A stretch of DNA of 64,000 nt from Pirellulales bacterium (lineage in GTDB: Bacteria > Planctomycetota > Planctomycetia > Pirellulales > JACPPG01). The translations under genes were made by a program, and so were the position numbers. Below, one piece after another: positions 9,101 to 19,000 of this stretch. How positions within the stretch are numbered: position 1 is the first letter of the stretch; the number at the start of each line of letters is the position of its first letter. The notes beneath the pieces were generated by a model. That model was not told the origin of the DNA and searched no databases. It saw only the letters and a program-made list of their open reading frames with translations. The stretch is taken from the NCBI GenBank assembly GCA_036499395.1, contig DASYDW010000063.1:379911-443910 (forward strand). The letters run 5' to 3'.

Positions 9101-10725
9101 GGCTGCACTTCGTGGACCGTGTAAGACGCAAACGGAGCCAGGTTCGAAAATTTGTACTGCCCGTTCTGATCCGTGGTAGTCGTGGCGATGACCTTGTCGT
9201 TCGAATCGAGCAACTGGATCGTCACACCCGCCAACAGCGGCTCGCCCGGCTCGTAAATGCAGTCGCCGTTCATGTCGACATGCACCATGCCCGAGATCGT
9301 GGCCGGCAGCAATTCACCGAAGTTGTAGTTCTGTGCATTGGTGCCTGACATCAGCGTGATGTTCGTAATGCCATCCGGCGGCGCGAGCGTTCCACCGACC
9401 GAGCCGACGCTGTCCTTGCCGTCGAGGTATCCGCCAGGCTGCTCTTCTTCGACCGTGTAGTTGCCGTACTTCAGGTCGGTGAACTGGTAGTACCCATTGG
9501 AATCGGTTTTGGTGGTGCCGATCAGGTTCAGGTTCGAATCGAACAGATCGACGGTCGTGTTGGGAATGCCCGGCTCGCCGGTTTCCTTCACGCCATTGTT
9601 GTCCGGATCGTAATAGACATAGCCGCTGATCTTGCCGGGGAGCGCCTCGGCGAAATCATTTTGAAGGCTGTTATCACCCCCCAACAGCGCCACACTGCTG
9701 ATCGTGTCGGCGTTGGTCACGACGCCATCGGTCATGCCGTTGACCGTGCCGGCCGTAGCGCCGACGCTGAAGTAGCCGCTAGGTTGCGTCTCGCGAACCT
9801 GGTACTGCCCCGGCTGCAAGTTGCTGAAATGATAGGCGCCGTTGGCGTCAGTCGTCGTCGTCAGGCCGGTGCTGATGTACTCTTCGCCGTCCCACTGGTA
9901 CAAGGTCAGCGCGACATTGGGAATACCGGGATCTCCGGTCTCCTGAATGTTGTCTAGATTGTGATCTTCGTAGACGATACCGCTGAGGCTGCTGGGCAGA
10001 ACAATCTGCGGGCCAGTCACAAGCGCACCAGCCGTGAGCACCGAAGACGGCTGCGGATTTGGCGGATCGTAGTTGTCGTGCGGCAACGTCAAACCGGTGC
10101 CGGCGAACTTCGGATCGAAAGCGTCGACGAAGGTATCGGACTTCGTCAAATCGTAGTAATGCGGTGCCGTGAACGTCGCGATCGCGTGCGAGCCGGCGAA
10201 CTCGGCCCCTTCCACCACGGCGCTGGCCGGTGGAGTGAGGCCCATTTCGTCGACGTCGATCGAAAAGACCAGTGTCTTGCCCGCGGTGAAACCCGAGAAG
10301 GTCAAATCGAGCGACTGTCCGCCATTGACGACGGTCACACTCGTCACCGTGACGCCATCACTCGAGACGACCTGAAACGGATGATAGCCATAGACGCCGG
10401 GTCCGCCGGCGGTTGTATTGAAGAACGGATCGCCATTGTTCAGGCCGTCGCCAAGCTTGTCCGTATTGATCAACAGGTGCGTTAACTGCGTGCCATCGGC
10501 GCCACCGTTGAACTGAACCTGAAACACGTTGGGGATGTTGTCCTCGCCACTGCCCGGATCGTAGTAGACCAGGCCCAGGTTTACATCCGCGGCCATCAAG
10601 CGCCGCTCTTCCATCTCTTCGATACGGCAGCGATGGTACAAGCTGTCGCGTGGGCGGAGCGCCGTCCTCAGTTCGGCCGTCGAACGGCGGCGGGAAAAAC
10701 GCAATATGTTGCTGAAGAAGCCCAC
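6154..10725 (-). CDS. Giant SdrD-B repeat / FG-GAP surface protein
   Basis: A 1523-residue protein. The GTG at 10725 is chosen because AGGAGG lies exactly six bases upstream; the TTG at 10731 would abut that site. About residues 35-48 read IEEMEERRLMAAD, the planctomycete N-terminal motif found near the start of many of their large exported proteins. A domain of about 200 residues follows (possibly cohesin- or beta-sandwich-like), then eight SdrD-B-type Ig-like repeats of about 111 residues. Repeats 3-8 are nearly identical and each has a conserved Cys in NGDC(I/V)YEPGEPLL and another in (N/D)FC. The C-terminal third has Asp-rich FG-GAP blades as in the neighbouring gene. Likely a long adhesive or structural stalk outside the cell. 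Its length and repetition make it prone to copy-number change. Confidence 0.88.
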   Translation of the reverse strand: MGFFSNILRFSRRRSTAELRTALRPRDSLYHRCRIEEMEERRLMAADVNLGLVYYDPGSGEDNIPNVFQVQFNGGADGTQLTHLLINTDKLGDGLNNGDPFFNTTAGGPGVYGYHPFQVVSSDGVTVTSVTVVNGGQSLDLTFSGFTAGKTLVFSIDVDEMGLTPPASAVVEGAEFAGSHAIATFTAPHYYDLTKSDTFVDAFDPKFAGTGLTLPHDNYDPPNPQPSSVLTAGALVTGPQIVLPSSLSGIVYEDHNLDNIQETGDPGIPNVALTLYQWDGEEYISTGLTTTTDANGAYHFSNLQPGQYQVRETQPSGYFSVGATAGTVNGMTDGVVTNADTISSVALLGGDNSLQNDFAEALPGKISGYVYYDPDNNGVKETGEPGIPNTTVDLFDSNLNLIGTTKTDSNGYYQFTDLKYGNYTVEEEQPGGYLDGKDSVGSVGGTLAPPDGITNITLMSGTNAQNYNFGELLPATISGMVHVDMNGDCIYEPGEPLLAGVTIQLLDSNDKVIATTTTDQNGQYKFSNLAPFASYTVHEVQPNGYFEFGDTVGSAGGTLQGLDTIVGATPGSGENATDYNFCVQAPASISGMIHVDLNGDCIYEPGEPLLAGVTVQLLNASNQVVGTTTTDENGEYTFTGLQPGIYTVHEVQPAGYFEFGDTVGSVGGTLQGLDTIAAVTHGSGVNATDYDFCVQAPASISGMIHVDLNGDCIYEPGEPLLAGVTVQLLNASNQVVGTTTTDENGEYTFTGLKPGTYTVHEVQPAGYFEFGDTVGSVGGTLQGLDTIAAVTLGSGVNGTDYDFCVQAPASIAGMIHVDLNGDCIYEPGEPLLAGVTVQLFNSQNQVVATTTTDEMGEYKFSGLKPGSYTVHEVQPAGYFEFGDTVGSVGGTLQGLDTIANVTLGSGVDATDYDFCVQPPATLAGMIHVDLNGDCVYEPGEPLLAGVTVQLLNTDNQVVATTVTDQNGQYQFTGLRAGSYTVHEVQPAGYFEFGDTVGSAGGTLAGLDTITNITLGAGVNATDYNFCVQAPSSISGMVHVDLNGDCVYEPGEPLLAGVTIQLLDSNNQVVRTAVTDQNGMYSFTGLHAGTYTVHEVQPNGFTEFGASAGSVGGIVVGVDTITEIPLGSNINATDYDFCEKGQLAFLAPSVFQAPSLQPMANPPTPIIIIPTIQAFPATQPLSLYYGGGYAYGYTWHLSVIDAGEPRGTNATAPQISMVSMKSDPFAMEGEDVHNSEWMLGNGEGEEGVKKFVRFGMRNGIPVTGDFNGDGITDVGFFYGGEWFIDLDDNGQWDQGDLWAKLGHEGDLPVTGDWDGDGKTDIGIFGRAWPGDPSAIRHEPGLPAPENTKSGPTKNVPPRTDEAALGFRTLKHTSKGDYRADVIDHVFHYGTPGDIPVTGDWHGTGVHTIGLFYKGRWLLDANGDGKWTETDHDFQYGRDGDQPVVGDFNGDGVDELGVFRDGIWYVDTNNDRLLDAKDKLFQLGSPGDVAVVGDWNGDGIDEPGVYHPSRGTAAAPAAAAPTATE
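7315..9312. repeat. Six tandem 333-bp units inside the SdrD-B gene
   Basis: The same landmark (gcagaa within the 'tgcacgcagaa' boundary) recurs at 7315, 7648, 7981, 8314, 8647 and 8980, exactly 333 bp apart, i.e. 111 codons each. The two units at about 8314-8980 are the most alike; the outer ones have diverged more. No indels separate the six units. Confidence 0.92.
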
Positions 10726-10788
10726 GATCAACCTCCTTGCGAGCGTGGCGCCGGACGGAACCGTCCATTTGCGCGAGATGTGGCGGAA

Positions 10789-11823
10789 TTACCGCGTCGT
10801 CCGATTGCGGTTTTCTTCGACGACCTTTCCTTCTGTGGCAAGCGGGGTCCACAGACGTACGGAGGTGTCGAAGCCAGCCGAGATGAGAACACCTGTCTCG
10901 GTGCGATAATCGAGCGACGAAACACTGCCGGTGTGCCCCAGCAAGCGCGACTCTTCCTTGCCCGACTTCAAATCCCAGATGCGGATCGTATTGTCACTGG
11001 CCCCCGTCACAAGCTTTTCTGGCGTGAGATAACGCAGTGCGTGAATCTTGCCGGGCCGGCTGGGAATCGATAGCAGCTCGGCGCCACTCTCGGCGTTCCA
11101 CAGACGCAGGAAGCGGTCATCGCCCCCCGAGGCCAACTGCGCGCCGTCGGGCGAGAAGCCCAGCGCATGTACGCGTTGCCGATGCGCACTGATATCACGC
11201 AGTACGGCGCCCGTCTGGTAATCCCAAATGCGCACCCGGCCATCGCGCCCCGCAGCAGCGAAGCTCTTGCCGTCTGCCGAAAACGCCGCCGCGCGAATGT
11301 CGGCGCATGGCGCCACCAGTTCGCGAATCGGCGTTCCTGCCACGCCGTCATACAGACGAACTTTATTATCGAAGCCCGCGGCGGCCAGCAATTTGCCGTC
11401 AGGGCTGAAGGCCAGGCAATAAACCACTTGCGAGGGGCCGGGCAACGTCTGCCGCAACTTCCCCGTCGACGCGTCCCAATACAGAACGTGATGATCGTCA
11501 CCCGCCGAGGCAATGGTCTGGCCTTTGGGATTGTACGCAACGGTGCGCACCCAATCGGTGTGGCCGCGTAGCTCGCGCACGAGCGCCCCGTCCTCGAGAT
11601 TCCAGATCCGCACGATGTGGTCGTCACCGCCGGTGGCAAACATCCGGCCATCAGGACTGAGACTGACCGCCGTCAACACCGGAGGCCCGGCGCTACCGGA
11701 GGAACCGCGCATCGGCATGACGCGCGCCGATTGCATCTCAGCGGCCTGCTGCGTGGCCACGTTGCTGGCCAACCACAACATTGCGAGCGAAAGTACCCGA
11801 GCAATTCGACAGGCTCGATTCAC
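10789..11823 (-). CDS. WD40 repeat protein, exported
   Basis: A 344-residue protein from the GTG at 11823, which has GAGGAG six bases upstream; the longer open frame adds 99 residues of unlikely composition. The N-terminus RIARVLSLAMLWLASNVATQ is a signal peptide. It is followed by about seven WD40 repeats, recognised by GH-x-WVRTV, LAFSPDGKLLAAAGFDNKVRLYD, LGFSPDGAQLASGGDDRFLRLW and similar, enough for one complete beta-propeller. WD40 propellers are binding platforms with no catalytic activity of their own. The gene follows no close partner; the large SdrD-B gene starts 64 bases downstream on the same strand, so co-transcription is possible. The binding partner is unknown. Confidence 0.88.
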   Translation of the reverse strand: MNRACRIARVLSLAMLWLASNVATQQAAEMQSARVMPMRGSSGSAGPPVLTAVSLSPDGRMFATGGDDHIVRIWNLEDGALVRELRGHTDWVRTVAYNPKGQTIASAGDDHHVLYWDASTGKLRQTLPGPSQVVYCLAFSPDGKLLAAAGFDNKVRLYDGVAGTPIRELVAPCADIRAAAFSADGKSFAAAGRDGRVRIWDYQTGAVLRDISAHRQRVHALGFSPDGAQLASGGDDRFLRLWNAESGAELLSIPSRPGKIHALRYLTPEKLVTGASDNTIRIWDLKSGKEESRLLGHTGSVSSLDYRTETGVLISAGFDTSVRLWTPLATEGKVVEENRNRTTR

Positions 11824-12151
11824 GTCAAGCTCCTCATTCCCACGCGCGGTGAGAAAGCGCCATGGATTAGCGCCCCCGATCGGGCCACCGTTGGTCGATG
11901 GCCGCGCTCTTCCCCTACGTGTTCCTATCGGTTCAAACGGACCGTTCGCGCCAATCGAAGCAGACGCAGCGCAGTGGGGGCGTGTTAAACTTTGCGGGTC
12001 CGGAAAACCGTACGGCCAGCCAGAGGGCAAAGGGCGCAAGAAAGCAGCCGCTAGCGAGAGATTGCGCGGCGCAGAAACATTCGGTGGCCGACCTCGTCGA
12101 GGCACGACCGTACCGCTCAACTAGGAGAGATTCGGCGCGAGTCCCGGCCCG
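11824..12151. other. Intergenic stretch upstream of the WD40 gene
   Basis: 328 bases between the end of the citrate synthase gene and the WD40 start. Apart from the WD40 Shine-Dalgarno I see no ORF, hairpin or RNA that I would support. Confidence 0.5.
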
Positions 12152-13468
<1,317 letters not shown>

Positions 13469-13619
13469 TTTCAGCGCTCCGTAGCCGGTAGGCGATAGAT
13501 GGCGGGTGAGGAACGCAGTTTACCGGCGCTAGACTCATTCTACAATTCGCCACGCGCAGTATTCATCCTGCTAATAGAAGATGCGGTAATCGCACCGTTG
13601 GACAGATGGTCCGGAGCAA

Positions 13620-14177
13620 CTACTTAGGAGGCTGCGAAATAGAGTGCAGCACCATATCGCTATACGACTCGGCGATTAAGTCTGCGGGCAGCAGGCCAAA
13701 TCGGCTCGTCAACTCGCGAACAAGTGCTTCCCCCTCAGACTGGTGCGCCGCCGATTCCAGCACGGCCTCGAACTCCAGGAACGTCCCCAGCTGCTCCACC
13801 CGATCGAGATGAATTCGCACGTTTTTGTAATGTGAAACCTCGCGATCCTTCGCCACCACGACGAGCACTCCCAGTGACATGCTCAGCGCTTCTCGCAGTG
13901 ACTCGCCGTCGGCCACCGGCACAATGCGGTATTGGCTCGCCCGCGGCGATACGTCGTTGGGCCGCGCGTATGCGATCAACTCGGCAACCGCATCCGAAAA
14001 TTGGCGCAGCTTCAGCCGGCCAACGGCACAGCGAAAATAAGTATCGGTTTGCCGCAGCACTTGCGGCGTTCCACCGGAAAGCTCGGCCGCCAAGGTGCGG
14101 GCCTGTTCGAGATCGCGCAGCCGCGCCTTGATTTCGACGTTTCGTCGTAACGCAACATGAGGATCGTTCGAAGGCAT
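13620..14177 (-). CDS. CYTH domain protein (CyaB/ThTPase-like)
   Basis: A 185-residue protein made of one CYTH domain. NVEIKARL (about residues 14-21) is the family's ExExK-like opening motif, and charged strands follow, e.g. TDTYFRC, RLKLRQF, KNVRIHLDRVEQLGTFLEFEAVL. These line the triphosphate tunnel in class IV adenylate cyclases and thiamine-triphosphatases. ATG at 14177 is chosen over the one at 14213 because the family starts close to the EIK motif. Substrate cannot be told from sequence; class IV cyclase or inorganic triphosphatase activity are both possible. Soluble, cytoplasmic. Confidence 0.82.
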   Translation of the reverse strand: MPSNDPHVALRRNVEIKARLRDLEQARTLAAELSGGTPQVLRQTDTYFRCAVGRLKLRQFSDAVAELIAYARPNDVSPRASQYRIVPVADGESLREALSMSLGVLVVVAKDREVSHYKNVRIHLDRVEQLGTFLEFEAVLESAAHQSEGEALVRELTSRFGLLPADLIAESYSDMVLHSISQPPK

Positions 14178-14212
14178 CGCTCGTACACCAGGGTGCGCGC
14201 GTGGAGGATTCA

Positions 14213-14260
14213 TCCGCAGATTTCACAGATTACTCAGAGGGGACGACTTCGGCAGGCACG
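14213..14260. repeat. Short 'cagatttcacagatt' type repeat
   Basis: The stretch ccgcagatttcacagattac and what follows resembles the near-palindromic (ccgcagatttcgcagatt)-like elements scattered between genes in many planctomycetes and related bacteria. Only one copy lies here, so the repeat nature rests on resemblance. Confidence 0.35.
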
Positions 14261-14384
14261 TATTTTCAAATCTGCGAAAAGCTGCGCCTCAAAGTCTTTG
14301 AGATCTTCGGGAAATGAGATGACCGCGGCAAACACGGCCACGGCGCCCCTAACCTGAGAAGCAAGCCTGACTCGCGACCGGCCT

Positions 14385-15962
14385 CTAGCGGAGGTAAGGA
14401 TTCGGTCGCGGTGTTTTCGCCCCCATCGCCGGGGTCGCAGGCCGCATCGTAGTGTTGGCCTTCGAACCGTCGGCCGAGGGCTCTTTGGCGGCGGTCGCGT
14501 CGGTCTTCGGATCGTCGTCGTAGATCGTCCAGATCGGAATCTGGTCGCGCAGCTTGTCGACGTACTCGTGCAACTTTTGCTTGTCCTTCTCGGTATGCGC
14601 GACCGCCAACTTCTCCTTGATCTCGACCTGCACCTCGGTGAATGGTCGCCGTCCGGCTTCCTTCCGTTCAACGACCCGCACGATGGACATGGTGGGACTG
14701 CGGCCGTCGTCCAGAATCTGGCTCAGGCGTCCCACGGGAACCGAGAAGATCGCCTGATCGAGTATCTCCCAAGCGAGGCTTCCTTCGGTCGTCCAATCGT
14801 ACTGGCCGCCGATCGCGGCCGTTGGTCCCTGCGAGCGCGCCTTGGCGACTTCGGCGAAGTTGGCCCCCTGCAGCACGGCGTTTCCTAACTCTCCCAGCGC
14901 CTGACGGGCCGCGTCGCGATTCGGGAAATTGGTTGTCCGCACTCGCAATTCCTCCCACCGTGCCTGGGCCGGAAAGGAATAGTTCTCGATATGTTCGAGA
15001 TAGTAGGCCAGCATATCCTCGTGCGTGACCTCGTGCTTGGTGCGGGTTTGCTGTCCGATCCAGCCGAAGGCCAACTGTTGCTCGACAAAAGCCTGTTTTT
15101 CCCGTTCAATCGACGTGCCGTGCAGGCGCAGCTTTTCTTCCAGGTCGCCGCGCGTGCCCAGGTTCAATTGCTTGAGCTTGCGGCGGACTTCCTTGTTCTC
15201 GAATTCTTCCCCCAAGCCGTCCACGATCTTCGGATACGTGTCGGTCGGAACTTTGCGCTGCGCGTCGACCAGCGCCAGCTTGATCTCGACCAAATGGTTG
15301 AGGCGGTCGCGCATCAACTTTTCGCGCACCTTCTCCAAATGCTGCGGAGGAATTTTCGAGGCATTCTGCTCTAGGACTTCCTCGATGTAGCTTTTGACTT
15401 CGCTCTCCTGGATCACTTCCGGCCCAATTCGCGCCACGATGCGCGCGCCGTCCAGATCGAGCAAATCGAATTGCATCGAACGCTCGTCCCCGTTCCACTT
15501 CGCGCTCGGAGGAAGCGATGCGCCACCGTTCACCGCCCCCGGGGCACCGGGTGGTGGTGCGCCACCCTGCGGCGTACCTGCCACGGTCCGCGCCGCATTG
15601 GGCACGGCCCCCGCCTTGCCCATCGGCACGACGTTTTGCTGCTCTGGTGGCGGCGGCGATCCGGGCCATCCTGCAGGACGTGCAGGGGTGCCGACATTGC
15701 CCGGCGGTCCCGGCATCATGAAGTTGTTCGGGTTCATCTGCGGGCTTTGCCCAAACGGCACCGGCATCATCTGCTGCGGAGCGTACGGATCGCTCGGATC
15801 CTGGGCGAACGCGTCGCCTGTCGCGACCACGGCCATAAGGATCACGAGCGCGCAGCCGGCAATCCGCGACGGCTGCTTTCGCGCCGCGCCGGCAGAGAGA
15901 TCAATCTGGGATGCCCTACGTGGCAATCGAAGCTCGTCTTTCCACGTTCTGGCGCGCAGCAT
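14385..15962 (-). CDS. PpiC/SurA-type peptidylprolyl isomerase, exported
   Basis: A 525-residue protein from the ATG at 15962. A positively charged N-region and the helix IAGCALVILMAVVATGDAFA (about residues 35-54) form a signal peptide or lipid-free anchor. A Pro/Gly/Met-rich linker of about 110 residues follows. The middle has a SurA-N-like helical part (DRLNHLVEIKLALVDAQRKVP) and the C-terminal half a parvulin domain, seen in ARWEELRVRT, GANFAEVAKARSQGPTAAIGG and FSVPVGRLSQI. Parvulins isomerise X-Pro bonds and act as chaperones for exported proteins. No operon partner; mfd lies upstream on the same strand with 120 bases between. Confidence 0.85.
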   Translation of the reverse strand: MLRARTWKDELRLPRRASQIDLSAGAARKQPSRIAGCALVILMAVVATGDAFAQDPSDPYAPQQMMPVPFGQSPQMNPNNFMMPGPPGNVGTPARPAGWPGSPPPPEQQNVVPMGKAGAVPNAARTVAGTPQGGAPPPGAPGAVNGGASLPPSAKWNGDERSMQFDLLDLDGARIVARIGPEVIQESEVKSYIEEVLEQNASKIPPQHLEKVREKLMRDRLNHLVEIKLALVDAQRKVPTDTYPKIVDGLGEEFENKEVRRKLKQLNLGTRGDLEEKLRLHGTSIEREKQAFVEQQLAFGWIGQQTRTKHEVTHEDMLAYYLEHIENYSFPAQARWEELRVRTTNFPNRDAARQALGELGNAVLQGANFAEVAKARSQGPTAAIGGQYDWTTEGSLAWEILDQAIFSVPVGRLSQILDDGRSPTMSIVRVVERKEAGRRPFTEVQVEIKEKLAVAHTEKDKQKLHEYVDKLRDQIPIWTIYDDDPKTDATAAKEPSADGSKANTTMRPATPAMGAKTPRPNPYLR

Positions 15963-16082
15963 TCGCCCGCCTGGCGAACCTCGCGCGCCGCTTGAATTCG
16001 GAAATGATTGACGAACAGACGGAGATAGGTCGCACGCGCCGGCCACAGAAACCTGGCGCGGGTGGGGATTGTAGAGGAAAGC

Positions 16083-19000
16083 TCAATCCGCTCGCAACAG
16101 CGCTTTGATGACCGCGTGGATCGAATCGGGATTGGTAAGATCCTTGCGAACCGGCAGATAAGCGCTGCGACCGTCAACGACCCGCAATCGCGACTTCGGA
16201 TGCTTTGCTAGCTGCTGGATCAGGTTCGCGTTGCGATAGCGCATTACGATGAAGCCTTCTTCCCGGTGGATCGACTCCAAAGCCCAACGCTGGGCCAGAA
16301 TTCGAATCTCGACCAGTGATAGCAAACGCTGCATCTGGTCCGGCAAGGGCCCGAAACGATCGGCCAACTCGGCCGTCAGATCGCTCAGCTCCTCCGGCGT
16401 GCCGATTCGTCCCAGCCGCCGGTACAGGTCGATCTTGAAACGCATGTCCGGCACATATCGGCGGGGAATGTAAGCCTCGCCCGGCAGGTCGACATGCACA
16501 TCGACGATTTTGCGCGCCGGCATTTTTTTCAGTTGCCGCACGGCTTGCTCAAGCAACTCGCAGTACAGCTCGTACCCCACGGCCGAGATATGACCGCTTT
16601 GCTCGGTCCCCAGAATATTGCCAGCGCCGCGAATTTCCAGATCGCGCATGGCGATGGCAAAACCGGCCCCCATGTCCGAAAACTCTTCGATCGCATGCAA
16701 TCGCTTCGCCGCGTTCGGCGACAGGGCCTTATTCGGATCCAGCAGCAGATAGCAATACGCCCGATGCTTATAACGCCCGACGCGGCCGCGCAACTGGTGC
16801 AGGTCGGCCAGGCCATAGATGTCGGCCTGATCGATGAACATCGTGTTCGCACTAGGGATGTCGAGCCCGCTCTCGATGATCGTCGTCGCAAGCAGCATGT
16901 CGAACTTGTGATCGACGAAGTCTAACATCACATCTTCCAGCTCGCCTTCAGGCATCTGTCCGTGGCCGACGCGAATCCGCGCCTCGGGCACGATCTGTCG
17001 CAAGCGGATCGCCAGGTTCTCGATGTCATGTACACGATTGTGGACAAAGAACATCTGGCCGCCCCGGTTCAGCTCGCGCAACACCGCATGGCGGATCATC
17101 TCGGGATTCGATCGCGCGACGCGTGTCTCGATGGCCAGCCGATCGGCCGGCGGCGTTTCCAGGTTCGAGATGTCGCGCAACCCCAACAGCGACATGTGCA
17201 ACGTGCGCGGAATTGGCGTGGCCGTCATCGTTAAAACGTCGACGATCGAGCGCAGCGCCTTGAGCCTTTCTTTGACGTCGACGCCGAAGCGTTGTTCTTC
17301 ATCGATCACGAGCAGGCCAAGATTCTCGAAGCGGATATCCGCTTGCGCCAGCCGGTGAGTGCCGATCACGATGTCAACTGATCCGTCGGCCAACCCCTCG
17401 ATGACCTGCCGCTCTTCCTTTGTCGAGCAAAAGCGACTTAAGACCTTGATCTTGAAAGGGAATTCAGCCATCCGCGCGCGAAATGTCCGGCCGTGCTGTT
17501 CGGCCAGCACCGTGGTCGGCACCAGCACAGCCACCTGATATCCGGTATCCACGGTTTTGAACGCGGCCCGCATCGCCAACTCGGTTTTTCCATAACCGAC
17601 GTCGCCACAGATTAACCGATCGAGCGGACGCGGCGCGCGCATGTCGGCCTTGATCGCCGCGATCGCCGTGAGTTGATCGGGCGTTTCTGTGTACGGAAAC
17701 GAGGCGTCGAACTCCTTCTGCCACTCGGAATCTTCGGGAAACGTGATGCCCGGCTGCGATGCGCGGCGCGCTTGCAGATCGAGCATGTCGCTGGCCATAT
17801 CGATCACGGCCCGCTGTGCGGCTTCCTTCTGCCGGCCCCACGTCCGCCCACCAATATGCGCGAGTGTCGGCCGGCTCTTCGCGCCGCCGACATACTTTTG
17901 CACGAGATCGATCTTCGAGCTGGGCACGAAGATTTTCGTGCCGCCGTGGAATTCGATCTCCAGATGCTCCTCGGCCTGATCCTCCTTCTCTAAGAGTTTC
18001 AGGCCCAGGTAACGCCCAATGCCGTGCGACAGGTGAACGACATAGTCCCCCTCGCGCAGCTCTAGAAAGCTGTCGATCACGCGTCCTAAACGGCGCCGGC
18101 TAGGACGTGTCAAATCCGCGCGATGGAACAGCTCGTTGCCACTCACGAGCGCGATGGCGTCCGACACCAGTCGAAACCCTTCGCGCAAGTGGCCAAGCGG
18201 GAAGTGCAGATGCCCTTCTCGCGCCAAGCGCGTCTCGGCGAACACGTCTAGCAAGCGTCGTGCTTCGGCCTCGGTTTGGCAGACGACATAGACCTGTTGC
18301 CCGGCCCCCACCATATCGAGCTCGTTGCGCACCTTCGCAATGTCGCCGCTGAACCGTTCGACCGATTCAATCTTCAGATGGCAGCTCGTCTCCAATGACG
18401 CCGCCGCGATGCTCGCCGCCGTCACTGAAGGAAATCGATAGACCTGCTTCAGCACTTCATTAACGGCGTGAAAATCCTGGGGTCGGTCGAGCCGTGTTAA
18501 ATAGTGTTTTCCCTCTTGCTCGAGCTCGGCCGGCTCGACAAGCAGGAACCAACTTCCCTGCGGCAGGTACGCGGTGAAATGCTCGTGATCGATCGCCGTA
18601 CGGTCGAGGACCGTCACGTCAACGGCATCGAGCGAAGCCAAGCTGCGCTGGCTGGCCACCTCGAAGCGGCGAATCGATTCAACTTCGTCGCCGAAGAACT
18701 CGATCCGAACCGGCTCGTACCAGTCGGGCGCAAAGATGTCGAGAATCCCGCCGCGCGTCGAAAACTCACCCGGCAGCTCGACGGCGCTCGTGTTATGAAA
18801 GCCTTGCTCGGCCAGCCAGCGGGCGAGCGAATCGACCTCGACCGCATCGCCGACCCGAATGCTGCGGGTCTGCTCGCCCAGCCTGGCCCGTGACGGCACC
18901 GGCTGCACGAGCGCCTGAATGCTGGTGACGATGACACGCGGCGTGGCGGCGTTCTTATCCGTTGACAGCAATTGCTTCAGCAGCCGTACGCGGTCGCCAT

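Noticed and set aside
6820-9348. An 842-aa plus-strand frame opposite the SdrD-B repeats
   Set aside because: It is the antisense of the repeats: periodic, rich in Arg/Val/His, no start-site signal, and the minus-strand frame has clear family motifs and a perfect ribosome site.
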